Positions 48,598-58,287 of a stretch of DNA of 64,000 nucleotides are shown piece after piece (positions within the stretch are counted from its first letter, which is position 1; every line of letters starts with the position of its first letter). The stretch spans positions 481,896-545,895 of the forward strand of contig NZ_JH992943.1 of assembly GCF_000315485.1 (NCBI RefSeq), given 5' to 3'. Made by a program: the position numbers and the translations under genes. The notes beneath the pieces are model-generated. The model was not told where the DNA came from. It saw only the letters and a program-made list of their open reading frames with translations, and made no database searches. This stretch comes from Bacteroides oleiciplenus YIT 12058 (lineage in GTDB: Bacteria > Bacteroidota > Bacteroidia > Bacteroidales > Bacteroidaceae).

Positions 48598-51500
48598 TTA
48601 CATAGAAAGATTTACACCAAACATCCAAGTACTATAACTTGGTGAAGTACGTCCATTAGCTCCCTCCGGATCAACACCTGTAAAATTAGTGAAGATAAAA
48701 GGATTATTAGCACTCAAATAAAACCTTACTTTATTCAACATAACTTTCTGTGTCAGGTCTTTCGGCAGAGTATATCCCAAAGTAATATTTCTAATTCTCA
48801 GGAAATCCGCTTTATCATATCCAATAGTAGAGATATAATCCAGCTTCTCAGTATCTGCACTCGGACGAGGGAAATCATTGGTAGGATTATTGGGAGTCCA
48901 ATAATTTACCCTGACAGAATTGGCGCGTCCGGGCTTCTCCATAAATTCGATATCATTTTTCAGCATACGTCCAATACTGGCATACAAGAAAATAGAGAAA
49001 TCAAATCCCTTATACTCAATATTATTCACCAAACTTGCCACAAACTTCGGACGCTTATTACCCAAAATAATCTTATCCTTATCTGTAATTTTATAGTCTC
49101 CATCCACATCTCTAAGTTTGATACTGCCCACTGTAAAGTTTCCTCCTTTTTCGTTAAACTTAGCCATCTCTGCTAAATCTTCCGGTGTATTTTGCCAGAT
49201 ACCGATCTTCTCATAATTATAATATACGTCAATCGGATTACCGATAAACCAACGGTTACCAATGTCATCTGACTTTCCGTTATACAATTCCACAATTTCT
49301 TCTTTATTAGCAGAGAACATCCAATCTGTACTCCAAGTAAAGTTATTGGTCTGGATATTACGCGTATTCAAAGTTATTTCAATACCCTTGTTACGTGTAG
49401 ACCCTACATTAGACATCACACTGGAGAAACCGGATACCACCGGTAATTGACGTTCAAGCAACAAATCATGTGTGTTCTGCAAATACAACTCGACAGAACC
49501 ATTGATACGATTCTTCAGAAAACCAAAATCGAACCCGATGTTCCATTGATCAGTAGTTTCCCACGTCAAAGAGCTATTAGCCATAAGAGAAGGAGCATAA
49601 CCCATTATTTCCGTAGTACCATTGTTATAAACATAACGTTTCTTTCCAAGCTTTCCTCTCGTCTGATAGGGATCTACTGAAGAGTTACCTGTCTTACCAT
49701 ATCCTAAACGAAGTTTCAGGTTATCTACCCAAGAAAGTGACTTCATGAAAGATTCATCACTAATTCTCCACGCCAAAGCTGCTGATGGAAATAACACCCA
49801 TTTGTGACCGTCAGCCAATCGTGAAGAACCATCATAACGTGCAGAAACAGTCAATAAGTAACGCCCCAGATAATTATAGTTGATACGCCCCATAAAAGAT
49901 GCCATATTCCACTTTACATAATCACTGTCTACGCCATCAATTAATAAACCGGAGGCCAAATCATAGTACTTTAAGATATCAGACGGAGTGTTTTGTACAG
50001 AAGCTCCCAAGGTTTCCTTTAAATCTTGCTGGATGGACTGCAAAAGAGTTACACCTAAAGAATGTTTCTCATTGAAATCGCGATTGTAAGTGAAATAATT
50101 CTCCCAAGTAATCATCGAATACTTTTCCACAGAATTACTGGCAGCAGAATTTCCCAACTGTCGTTCTGTTGTAGCAGAAGCAAAGTATTCATAGTCTTGC
50201 ACAGTACGCGAATCAATACCCAAATTGGAACGGAAACTCAATCCTTTTACAGGGAATTTAATGTCCACAAAATAACTACCTAAATAGCGACTGGTCTTCA
50301 AAGGACGGTCAACGGCACCTTCTACTGTATTCATCAAAGGGTTATACATTTGAGAGTCACCACCAACCAAACCAGGATAAGTACCATCTTCATTGATAAA
50401 ACGCCCCAATGGAGTTATACGATATAAGTACATGTCAGTTTCCATCCCACTGCCCCGGTTCTGAACTGAATGAGAATATTGAGTTTGCCCGCCAAATTTA
50501 ATATACTTATTAATATTGTGACTGATATTGAAACGAATTGAATAGCGTTCATAGTCTTTATCCTTCATTATACCCTCTGTTTTATTATAAGTGACCGAAG
50601 CCATAAAATTAGTTTTTGCACCACCGCCGCGGATGTTCAATTGGTGATCTGTGATGAGTCCATTACGTGTCACATCATCAAACCAATTGTATGAACGTAT
50701 TTTTGAAGGATCATAATTACCATTTTCATCATAAGCCATCATTACAGACTCTAATACATAAGGATCTTGCTTGAACATAGGAAGCAGCATATCTTGCTCT
50801 TTATTAGGAGTATCTGAAAGATATTTGTTGGAGCCACTGCTGTTGCGATATGCTTCACGGGTATATTCAGCATATTCTGCTCCATTCATCAAATCCAGTT
50901 TATTTTGTATAGTCTGTACACCGACATAACCATTATAATCTATTTGCGTTTTTCCTTCCTTACCCTGCTTAGTGGTAATAATGATAACACCATTTGCTCC
51001 TCTTGAACCATAAATAGCTGTTGCCGAGGCGTCTTTTAAAACTTCCATAGATTCAATATCCGAAGGACTTATCTCTCCCATACCGCCAGTAACAGGAATT
51101 CCATCTACAACAAATAAAGGATCATTGCTGGCATTAATAGATCGTTTTCCTCTGATCAAAATAGAAGGTGTTTCTCCCGGCGCCCAATTAGAAGTGGAAA
51201 CAACAACACCAGATGCACGCCCCTGTAAAGCCTCTACAGCCGATGTAGCCGGAACAGAAGAAATAACATCAGAGCTTAAAGATGCAACAGATCCCGTCAA
51301 ATCACGTTTCTTTACCGTACCATAGCCGACAACCACAACTTCATCTATCAACTCACTATCTTCTTGAAGTACTATATTGGAAAGTTTCTTATCGGATGCT
51401 TTCAATTGAATAGTTTTATAACCAACATATGAAATAGTCAAAATAGAATTCTCAATAACATCATTCAAAGAAAATTCACCATCTACATTAGTAATTGCAC

Positions 51501-51915
51501 CATTCGACGTCCCTTCTTCCAAGACTGTAGCACCAATTACAGGTTCTCCCTTTTCATCAATAATTTTACCTGTAATTTTCTTCAGATTTTTTTTAGAAGT
51601 TCCTGTCACGTCTTTCTTAGATATAACAATCATTTTATTCTGTATACTGAATGCCAAATTCTTATCAAGGATTTCAGAAAGTACCTTTTCTATTGGAGCA
51701 TTTAAAAAAGATTTGGTAATTTTCTTTTCTCCATCCACTTCGTTGATTTCATAAATAATAGATAAACCAGTCTGTTGCTCTATTTCCTTTAAGACTGATT
51801 TCAAAGGCTGCGCCTCGAAATCTTTGCTCACAACTTGGGCATTTGCCATACCACAACTTATGCATAAGGCCACTAATAAAAGCAACCGACACAAATGTTT
51901 CTTCATGTTGTCCAT
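48598..51915 (-). CDS. SusC/RagA-family TonB-dependent receptor with STN signalling domain
   Basis: 1105 residues (ATG at 51915 or 51906). A signal peptide is followed by an STN domain (about 33-85, QPLKSVLKEIEQQTGLSIIY), a regulatory-like domain (about 115-190, TGKIIDEKGEPVIGATVLEE), the TonB box-like stretch and plug (VVVGYGTVKKRDLTG, RGKRSINASNDPLFVVDGIP) and a 22-strand type barrel ending SYSTWMFGVNLSM. The STN domain lets ligand occupancy signal to the FecR anti-sigma factor encoded upstream, which fits the sigma/FecR pair here. It imports the ligand together with the SusD protein. Confidence 0.95.
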   Translation of the reverse strand: MDNMKKHLCRLLLLVALCISCGMANAQVVSKDFEAQPLKSVLKEIEQQTGLSIIYEINEVDGEKKITKSFLNAPIEKVLSEILDKNLAFSIQNKMIVISKKDVTGTSKKNLKKITGKIIDEKGEPVIGATVLEEGTSNGAITNVDGEFSLNDVIENSILTISYVGYKTIQLKASDKKLSNIVLQEDSELIDEVVVVGYGTVKKRDLTGSVASLSSDVISSVPATSAVEALQGRASGVVVSTSNWAPGETPSILIRGKRSINASNDPLFVVDGIPVTGGMGEISPSDIESMEVLKDASATAIYGSRGANGVIIITTKQGKEGKTQIDYNGYVGVQTIQNKLDLMNGAEYAEYTREAYRNSSGSNKYLSDTPNKEQDMLLPMFKQDPYVLESVMMAYDENGNYDPSKIRSYNWFDDVTRNGLITDHQLNIRGGGAKTNFMASVTYNKTEGIMKDKDYERYSIRFNISHNINKYIKFGGQTQYSHSVQNRGSGMETDMYLYRITPLGRFINEDGTYPGLVGGDSQMYNPLMNTVEGAVDRPLKTSRYLGSYFVDIKFPVKGLSFRSNLGIDSRTVQDYEYFASATTERQLGNSAASNSVEKYSMITWENYFTYNRDFNEKHSLGVTLLQSIQQDLKETLGASVQNTPSDILKYYDLASGLLIDGVDSDYVKWNMASFMGRINYNYLGRYLLTVSARYDGSSRLADGHKWVLFPSAALAWRISDESFMKSLSWVDNLKLRLGYGKTGNSSVDPYQTRGKLGKKRYVYNNGTTEIMGYAPSLMANSSLTWETTDQWNIGFDFGFLKNRINGSVELYLQNTHDLLLERQLPVVSGFSSVMSNVGSTRNKGIEITLNTRNIQTNNFTWSTDWMFSANKEEIVELYNGKSDDIGNRWFIGNPIDVYYNYEKIGIWQNTPEDLAEMAKFNEKGGNFTVGSIKLRDVDGDYKITDKDKIILGNKRPKFVASLVNNIEYKGFDFSIFLYASIGRMLKNDIEFMEKPGRANSVRVNYWTPNNPTNDFPRPSADTEKLDYISTIGYDKADFLRIRNITLGYTLPKDLTQKVMLNKVRFYLSANNPFIFTNFTGVDPEGANGRTSPSYSTWMFGVNLSM

Positions 51916-52007
51916 AGTGTAAAAATTAGAATCGTTGTTAATAAAAACTGTTCTTTAATTTGTTAGACATAGTTTGAATACTAAAAAGGTTGAAACTAAA
52001 ACATGTT

Positions 52008-52997
52008 TTATTCTCGTATATATATATATTCTTTTTTACGTTCCACAGTGATCGGGATAATCTTTTGCAAAGCTTCCATAACCTCACTTATCGTTTCTTG
52101 GTTCCGAAGTGAGAAATGGAAAGTTTTATTCCCCAATTGTTCTGATTCAAGCTGAATTTTCACATCATATTGTCTGGATAATTTCACAATCAATTCTTTC
52201 AACGTGATATGGTCGAACTCTAATTTGTTCTCTGACCAGGCTTTTGATTGCGAAGCATTCACCCTGTTACGGGTAAATCTCCCAGAAAGCAAATCCAGAC
52301 GTACAGATTCTCCGGGCTCCATCTTCACAGTTTGCTCACCACGCAAAAGTTCCACACTTCCTTCAATTAAAGTAGTAGTGACAAAATTATCATCCGAATA
52401 AGAAGATACATCGAATTTCGTACCTTTCACTACCACATCATAAGCCATTGTCTCTACAATGAATTGTTTGCCACTGTGCTTAGTGACTTCAAAATACCCC
52501 TCTCCTTCTAATTTCACCCGGCGATTACCAGTATTGAAGTTATTGGAATATTGAAGTTTAGAGCCCGCATTCAGCCAAATCACCGTACCGTCCGGCAAAG
52601 TCATTTTGCTCTTTTCACCATAAGGTGCTTCAAGCGTCAGGTAAGTCTCCGGCTGCAAATACGAAATTGTATTCCATATACCTAAGGTGGTTCCGGCTGT
52701 CAGAACCACAATCGCGGCAACAGCAGCTATCTTTCTCCAGAACGTGAATTTAGAGGACGGCAGCATCGGAACAATAGTTTCACGGGTACGCATCTTAACT
52801 TGCAATCTCTCCCATTCGCGCTCTGTCCTCTCATCAGTTTCCGAAGAAAGCAGCCACTCATGTTCCCATGCCTTGAACTGCGAATAATTCTCCTCACTCT
52901 CCTGAATGAACTTGAATAAACGGTCTTCGTCCACCCTCGAAATCTGTCCTTCGAAGTAATGGATAGCCAATATCTGAATTTGTTTTTCTGTTTTCAT
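52008..52997 (-). CDS. FecR-family anti-sigma factor
   Basis: 329 residues. A cytoplasmic N-terminal sigma-binding region (about 1-85) is followed by a membrane segment (about 87-108, KIAAVAAIVVLTAGTTLGIW), a periplasmic FecR domain (about 118-215, TLEAPYGEKSKMTLPDGTVI, LNAGSKLQYSNNF, KLEGEGYFEVTKHSGKQFIV, VKGTKFDVSSY) and a C-terminal DUF4974 domain. It holds the ECF sigma factor until the STN domain of the receptor signals that ligand is bound. It is encoded between the sigma factor and receptor genes, the usual order for this system. Confidence 0.95.
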   Translation of the reverse strand: MKTEKQIQILAIHYFEGQISRVDEDRLFKFIQESEENYSQFKAWEHEWLLSSETDERTEREWERLQVKMRTRETIVPMLPSSKFTFWRKIAAVAAIVVLTAGTTLGIWNTISYLQPETYLTLEAPYGEKSKMTLPDGTVIWLNAGSKLQYSNNFNTGNRRVKLEGEGYFEVTKHSGKQFIVETMAYDVVVKGTKFDVSSYSDDNFVTTTLIEGSVELLRGEQTVKMEPGESVRLDLLSGRFTRNRVNASQSKAWSENKLEFDHITLKELIVKLSRQYDVKIQLESEQLGNKTFHFSLRNQETISEVMEALQKIIPITVERKKEYIYIRE

Positions 52998-53109
52998 AAT
53001 TTCGCTCTCTAAAGATGTAACAACTATAATTTATCTTACCCAACCCTCATATAAAGAAAAAAGCAGAAAAAAATCTATTTCCTGCTTTTTCAACCAACCA
53101 TAAATATTC

Positions 53110-53727
53110 TCATTCATTAAAAATCACCCAAGCCAATAGCATAATATAAATATCCAGCGGATACTTATCCTTGAAATGTTTAGAGAAGTTATTCAGTGCC
53201 TTAGCTATTTGCTTTTCTACCGCAGTAGTGGAGATTTTGAGTTTATCCGCTATCTCCCGGTTTTTCAGATTCTTAAAACGGCTCATGATAAAGACTTCGC
53301 GGCAGCGCTCCGGAAGATTGTTTATCACAATCTTGATTTGTTCCTGCAACTCATCATATAGCAGCCTGTATTCAGCATCCAGCGCAAAGTCGGCATAATA
53401 CAGCCTCTCTTCTCCTTCCTGATTTGCCAAATATTCTATCTGATGTTTCTCAATAATTGAAAGGTGTTTGAGATAATTGAGGCAACTGTTGCGCACCATA
53501 GCAAACAACAGCGAAGTAACAGATACCGCAGAAAACAATTCCCGCTTTTCCCAAAACTTCAGGAAGCACTCCTGAATAATGTCTCGTGCCACTTCTTCAT
53601 CTTCCACAAAACGGATAGCATACCCTTGCAGTCTAGGGTAATATCTCTTAAAAAGAAACTCGAAAGCATCCTTGTTATTCTGCTTAATCTCTGATAATAA
53701 TACTTTCTCGTCTGTGAATTCTGTCAT
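53110..53727 (-). CDS. ECF (FecI-like) RNA polymerase sigma factor
   Basis: 205 residues from the ATG at 53725-53727 (MTEFTDEKVLLSEIKQNNKD); the frame runs upstream to 53871 but without similarity. Region 2 has AFEFLFKRYYPRLQGYAIRF and ARDIIQECFLKFWEKRELF. Region 4 has LPERCREVFIMSRFKNLKNR followed by EIADKLKISTTAVEKQIAKA. It directs polymerase to the promoter of the SusC/SusD locus when released by FecR. The next gene is FecR, 112 bases downstream. Confidence 0.94.
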   Translation of the reverse strand: MTEFTDEKVLLSEIKQNNKDAFEFLFKRYYPRLQGYAIRFVEDEEVARDIIQECFLKFWEKRELFSAVSVTSLLFAMVRNSCLNYLKHLSIIEKHQIEYLANQEGEERLYYADFALDAEYRLLYDELQEQIKIVINNLPERCREVFIMSRFKNLKNREIADKLKISTTAVEKQIAKALNNFSKHFKDKYPLDIYIMLLAWVIFNE

Positions 53728-53974
53728 AACATTTCCATCATTTAGGGCATAAAAGTACGGTGGACTTCTTACAGGAATATTACAAACATATAAATATCCG
53801 AAGTCGGTTAACGAAATACAATGTTCGGCATTTTTTATAAGATATGCAAATTGTACCGGAAATATTATCAATCAATCTCCAGAGGAAAAAGATAAGAGGG
53901 CCTATCATGAGAAGGATATTCTTCAAGAAAAATGTATAGGAGAATATACCAGCTAATACATATTATTCAGCTAT
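53728..53974. other. Gap upstream of the ECF sigma gene
   Basis: No gene seen. A TACTTTTA sequence close to the -7 consensus lies about 20 bases upstream of the sigma ATG on the minus strand. The rest is AT-rich, without repeats. Confidence 0.3.
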
Positions 53975-54655
53975 TTAGAATCTGTAAATCAGTTCCCATC
54001 CCAGAACATGCCTGTCCAAATCACTTTCGTGCTGATAACAATAGAACACATCTGCTGTCCAGCGGGAAGACAATCTTGCTTCCACGCCACCCCGAGCGCG
54101 AAAACGAGTGGCATGGAACCATTCGTCCTGCCCCAAACCGTGGTATTGCTCTAAAGAAACATATGGTGACCATGTAGTTACCTTGTAAGCTATCTTCAGG
54201 CGGGTACGAAGACGGAATTCATCTGCCCCGCGTCCATCGAAAGTATGCTGGAAACGTTCGCGCAAGGTAAACGTCCATTGGCGCTTTTTGAGAGTGGCAG
54301 AAACTCCTGCATGATAACGATGCCGCGATTTCCAGATATCTTCACCACGATTACGATAGTGAAATTCGTAACCGCCTTCAGCTTTTAGAAATGAAAGAAG
54401 ACGAACAGAAGCACCTACGCCAAATCCCCAACGATCTATCTCATCCAATGCATCACGGGTACGCATCTCCACATCTCCATAAAGTTCAACCTTAGATGTT
54501 ACATTATATCTGGCTTTCATCTTATTCCAAGTTACAAAATCACTGTCCTGTGCCTTCAAAGGAAATAGGCAAATAACGAATAGCACAATCAACAGAGAAG
54601 CAAATCTCGGTAATAAAAAGCGTCTTTTCAACATATTATTCTTAACTGTTTTCAT
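53975..54655 (-). CDS. DUF2490 outer-membrane-like protein
   Basis: 226 residues. A long N-terminal signal (about 1-35, FLLPRFASLLIVLFVICLFP then LKAQ) precedes a mature part of alternating strands: DFVTWNKMKARYNVTSKVEL, FGVGASVRLLSFLKAEGGYE, RYHAGVSATLKKRQWTFTLR, FRLRTRLKIAYKVTTWSPYV, ending HVLGWELIYRF with a terminal Phe. This is the DUF2490 pattern, a small beta-barrel of the outer membrane with unknown function. Nothing in the gene order ties it firmly to the ECF locus, since a gap of 247 bases separates them. Confidence 0.8.
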   Translation of the reverse strand: MKTVKNNMLKRRFLLPRFASLLIVLFVICLFPLKAQDSDFVTWNKMKARYNVTSKVELYGDVEMRTRDALDEIDRWGFGVGASVRLLSFLKAEGGYEFHYRNRGEDIWKSRHRYHAGVSATLKKRQWTFTLRERFQHTFDGRGADEFRLRTRLKIAYKVTTWSPYVSLEQYHGLGQDEWFHATRFRARGGVEARLSSRWTADVFYCYQHESDLDRHVLGWELIYRF

Positions 54656-54885
54656 TCATTTTCTTTTGAGTTCACAAAGCTAAAGATAAATTCTGTAATA
54701 ATTCTGTAATACTAAAGTCATTTCCACAACAATATCAATCCAAGTCAGGGAAAAAACTGAAATATCTCTGATAACAATTGTTTCATTCCTTTATATTTAA
54801 CATTTTACACCTATTCAATAGATATGTTTTTAATCGAGACAACAAAATTATTATATATTTTGTTATAAAATCCATTCATTAATTG

Positions 54886-54893
54886 TATATTTG
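54886..54893 (+). promoter_or_regulatory. -7 box for the LruC-type gene
   Basis: TATATTTG, followed by C, matches TAnnTTTG. The expected transcript start near 54900 rules out the in-frame ATG at 54883 and favours the ATG at 54922. Confidence 0.65.
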
Positions 54894-54921
54894 CAAAACA
54901 TTCATGCCAATACTACGATTT

Positions 54922-56913
54922 ATGAGAAAAAGACTATTAGGGATGATGCTACTTACTACAACTTTGACTTTTGCCCTAAGTAGCTGCGCCGATAAAAATG
55001 TTTATCAGGGTCCCAAAGAAAACGACAAAGAATTCAACGAATTCGACTACGAAACAGTTCAAAGCGAAGTTAACTTGGAAGTTAGCTATTTAAACAGCGA
55101 AGTACAAGCTAACGTTTATTTTGAATTGTATGATGAAATGCCCGTTACTCCTGGTGAGTACAACTACATTAAGCGAGATGATGTATCCCCTCTATTCGCT
55201 GCATACACTGACAACAACAGCGTTTTCAATGGAAAAGTGGAACTTCCCGCATATGTGAAGAAAGTATATATTTATACCCCGGCATTCTTTGCACGGACTT
55301 TGATAGAAACGGAGGTCATCAACGGAGTCATCAAAGCTACAGATGATGTGACAAATGTAGACACCCGCTTAATCACTGAAACCAATAAAGAATATGACAG
55401 TTATATGCTAACACCAGCGACAAGTACTCCGGCGGCATACAAGGATGAACGCTGGAAAAAATGGTTAGGCAGCTATAATAAATGGAAGAATGGCGAAATA
55501 GACTATGTATACAAAGGAGATAAATTAGCAGCGACAAAAGATGATAATCTCTATACCGCGCATACAAGAGTTATCAACGTCAATAAAGATTGTCCGGAAG
55601 AATATCGTAGCTACTCGGATATGTATATCAGTAAAGATGCGGAAGTAGCCGTCACTTACCTTGGACAAAATACTTGCTGGAACTGCTCTATGGGTTATTA
55701 TTACTATAAAGAAGGAGAAAAACCTGCAAGCCTGAAAGACGCCCATATCATCATGTTGTTCCCTAATACGCAAGATGGGCAGTGGGTAAATAATCCAGGT
55801 AATGCCAAACGAACTGCCGGTATAAACAGATTAACCCCTGTTCAACTGAAGTATTATCCTGAAATAGCAAAAGGAAGTATGGAGAATGGGACTAATGCAT
55901 TCCCTGCCGGATACAGAATAGGTTTTGTTCTTGCCAATAATGCATGGAGCAATCGTGTGTCAGGATTCACTGGCGATAATAGGTATCGTGCAGCCACATC
56001 AGAAGGCCTCAGCGTGAACAATGCAGGAGTAGCTTTTAATGAACCTCGTACGGCAGTATATAAATATGGTGACTGGGTAATGATTTCGTTTGAAGACTTC
56101 ACTACGGACCATAACTTTAGTGACGTTGTGATGACCATGAAATCGAATCCGGTAGATGCCATTACAGATGTACCCGAAGTAGATCCTGACGATGACAAAA
56201 CTACAGTACAACCTTCATTGAAAGGTACCTTTACTTTTGAAGATTTGTGGCCTAGCAAAGGAGATTATGATATGAATGACGTTATGGCACGCTATTCTTA
56301 TGGAAAGATTTTTGATGTAAACAATAAGATTTATAGCGAAACTTTCGTCTTCAAAACCTTTGCAAACGTGGCAACAAACGCCAACGGTCTGGCATTCAGA
56401 CTGACATCTAATGGTACTGTATCTTCTGCAACTTTTGCTGTTCGCAAAGCCGGAGAAACAGAGTTCAAAGAAGCTCAATTACAGTATGAGTCAGCAGACA
56501 ATGTATACATATTGACAAACAATGTGAGAGACAATCTGGGAGACGAATACAAGGTAACCGTCAACTACAGTTCACCAATCACTCAGCAGTCTGATGCAGA
56601 AGCTTTCATTTTCAAGAATGAAGATGGTGGAAAACGTTGGGAAGTACACCTTCCAAAACATAAACCGACATCTAAAATGGAAATGTCTTATTTTGGCCAA
56701 GATGATGACGCTTCAAAACCTGAACAGGGTATCTACTATGTGCGTAATGGTTCCTACCCGTTTGCCATCTTCCTCAGCGGAGCTGACGAGAATGATTTGA
56801 GTAAGATTCTGGATAAAGCAAATGAAAGAACGGCTATTGAAATGCTTTACAGCGGATACTCCGGATGGGTTGAAAGCAATGGTACCCAAAATAAAGATTG
56901 GTATAAAAAATAA
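54922..56913 (+). CDS. LruC-domain (DUF4842) lipoprotein
   Basis: 663 residues from the ATG at 54922, chosen because a promoter -7 box lies at 54886-54893. A lipobox FALSSCADK marks a lipoprotein. The C-terminal third (about 435-660) is the LruC/DUF4842 domain: TFEDLWPSKGDYDMNDVMAR, then FVFKTFANVATNANGLAFRL, a segment with a calcium-type DxDxN-like turn (WPSKGDYDMNDV). LruC-domain proteins are surface-exposed in several bacteria, but their biochemical role is unknown. It forms a single transcript ending at a strong hairpin. Confidence 0.85.
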   Translation: MRKRLLGMMLLTTTLTFALSSCADKNVYQGPKENDKEFNEFDYETVQSEVNLEVSYLNSEVQANVYFELYDEMPVTPGEYNYIKRDDVSPLFAAYTDNNSVFNGKVELPAYVKKVYIYTPAFFARTLIETEVINGVIKATDDVTNVDTRLITETNKEYDSYMLTPATSTPAAYKDERWKKWLGSYNKWKNGEIDYVYKGDKLAATKDDNLYTAHTRVINVNKDCPEEYRSYSDMYISKDAEVAVTYLGQNTCWNCSMGYYYYKEGEKPASLKDAHIIMLFPNTQDGQWVNNPGNAKRTAGINRLTPVQLKYYPEIAKGSMENGTNAFPAGYRIGFVLANNAWSNRVSGFTGDNRYRAATSEGLSVNNAGVAFNEPRTAVYKYGDWVMISFEDFTTDHNFSDVVMTMKSNPVDAITDVPEVDPDDDKTTVQPSLKGTFTFEDLWPSKGDYDMNDVMARYSYGKIFDVNNKIYSETFVFKTFANVATNANGLAFRLTSNGTVSSATFAVRKAGETEFKEAQLQYESADNVYILTNNVRDNLGDEYKVTVNYSSPITQQSDAEAFIFKNEDGGKRWEVHLPKHKPTSKMEMSYFGQDDDASKPEQGIYYVRNGSYPFAIFLSGADENDLSKILDKANERTAIEMLYSGYSGWVESNGTQNKDWYKK

Positions 56914-56950
56914 GAAAAGTAATCTGATTCTTAGATTATAAACTCCTTAA

Positions 56951-56995
56951 AATATAGAGGGCTGAAATATCGAATTTCAGCCCTCTATATTTTTT
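56951..56995 (+). terminator. Bidirectional terminator between converging genes
   Basis: AATATAGAGGGCTGAAAT (56951-56968) is the exact complement of ATTTCAGCCCTCTATATT (56974-56991), with a 5-base loop and a T run after it. It serves the LruC-type gene and lies at the end of the histidine phosphatase gene. Confidence 0.92.
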
Positions 56996-58268
56996 AGTTT
57001 TTCTTGAAAGCAGCCAACTTATTCCTATAATAAGTTTCTACATCCTTCCAATGATAATATGGAGCCATATCACTCTCCACCGGAAGTTTCATCTCCTGTT
57101 CATTCAGCAGTACCTTCACCAAAATATCATCACTCCCTTTTTTGCGGAAGAAGACAAACTGGATATTGCTTGCCATTGGGAAAATCTTGTAGTTGCGCCA
57201 TACTTCATCGAGCTTATTCAAATCAGTAGTCTGATAACCGCAATCACCCAATTCCATAAGACAGGCCAAAGGAAGTAGACAGGACTCATGACCGAAACGG
57301 AGAGTAGCACTATTTTCCTTTTTCACAATGCAAGTATCTGCCGCATTAAGAAAACTTTCCAGCAGATTGGATTCCAGATAAGGTATTTTTCCTCCTGTAA
57401 GAGGTGAAGGACCATAAAAAACATACCAGTTCTTATTGCTAACCTGCCATAAATCATAACACTCTTCTTTAGTGAACAGAGAGTAGAGTTCCAGGTCAGT
57501 GTCAAGACTCTGCATATTGCTTGCCAGATCAAAGAGATTGGTCATCAATTTGCCGGCATCTATTTTCCATTTCACATAATCTGCATTGTTGAATAATGCT
57601 GCCATGAGACGTTCCGGATGCACATGCTTCTCTCTCAAAGCCACCTTAAGCTGATTCAGTTTGTCCGCCTTACGCAACTCCTTGAAATACAGGTCGTCAT
57701 TGTTCAGATAATACATATCATGATAGCTAGCATCATTTCTAAACTTCAGTTTAGGATTCATAGATTGAAGTTGCAGGCATTCGGCAGTCATGGAAAGAAT
57801 ACAACGGATGACAACCGTAGAACGAGCGTCTATCTCTGCTTCTCCACGGAAGACTTCAGGGAAACTGTGAAACATTCTCTCAGCTATGCCACGGTGCTGG
57901 CGGGCACCGAGCAGAGTAAGCTCACCGTACCTGCTTCTTGCCATATGTGCAACGCTATCTACAATGAGTAGTGTCTTGCGTCCCAGTTCCGTAAGTACAT
58001 TGTTACGATCAGCCTCAGTAAGTATCTCCAGCGGCTTTTCATAATCTGCAGGATTAATCAGATAGCGGGAACCATGACGTGCATAGTGGCTCAGATAGAA
58101 AGGCTTATACCCGGCGGGAGGTGCGGTCTGCACGGCCGAGGGCTGGGGATAGGCATAGTAGTTGGCTGCCGAACGATGGACATCGGCAAAGATTTCCTCT
58201 TTGGCTGTCTGGGCACTCATACCGAGTGCCAGACAACAGAGGACGGTCAGCAAGATAAAACGTTTCAT
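56994..58268 (-). CDS. Histidine acid phosphatase (MINPP/phytase-like), exported
   Basis: 424 residues with a signal peptide (MKRFILLTVLCCLALGMSAQ). The catalytic motif LSHYARHGSRYLI (about 58-70) carries the nucleophile His of the RHG motif, and the C-terminal LRFGHESCLLPL gives the second His and a Glu proton donor. Bacteroides has a related periplasmic enzyme that dephosphorylates inositol phosphates (MINPP, BT_4744), so an inositol-phosphate or sugar-phosphate substrate is likely. It belongs to histidine phosphatase clade 2. It is not adjacent to the inositol-lipid operon, and any link is speculative. Confidence 0.87.
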   Translation of the reverse strand: MKRFILLTVLCCLALGMSAQTAKEEIFADVHRSAANYYAYPQPSAVQTAPPAGYKPFYLSHYARHGSRYLINPADYEKPLEILTEADRNNVLTELGRKTLLIVDSVAHMARSRYGELTLLGARQHRGIAERMFHSFPEVFRGEAEIDARSTVVIRCILSMTAECLQLQSMNPKLKFRNDASYHDMYYLNNDDLYFKELRKADKLNQLKVALREKHVHPERLMAALFNNADYVKWKIDAGKLMTNLFDLASNMQSLDTDLELYSLFTKEECYDLWQVSNKNWYVFYGPSPLTGGKIPYLESNLLESFLNAADTCIVKKENSATLRFGHESCLLPLACLMELGDCGYQTTDLNKLDEVWRNYKIFPMASNIQFVFFRKKGSDDILVKVLLNEQEMKLPVESDMAPYYHWKDVETYYRNKLAAFKKN

Positions 58269-58287
58269 AGTTTTTTATTTATGTGAT

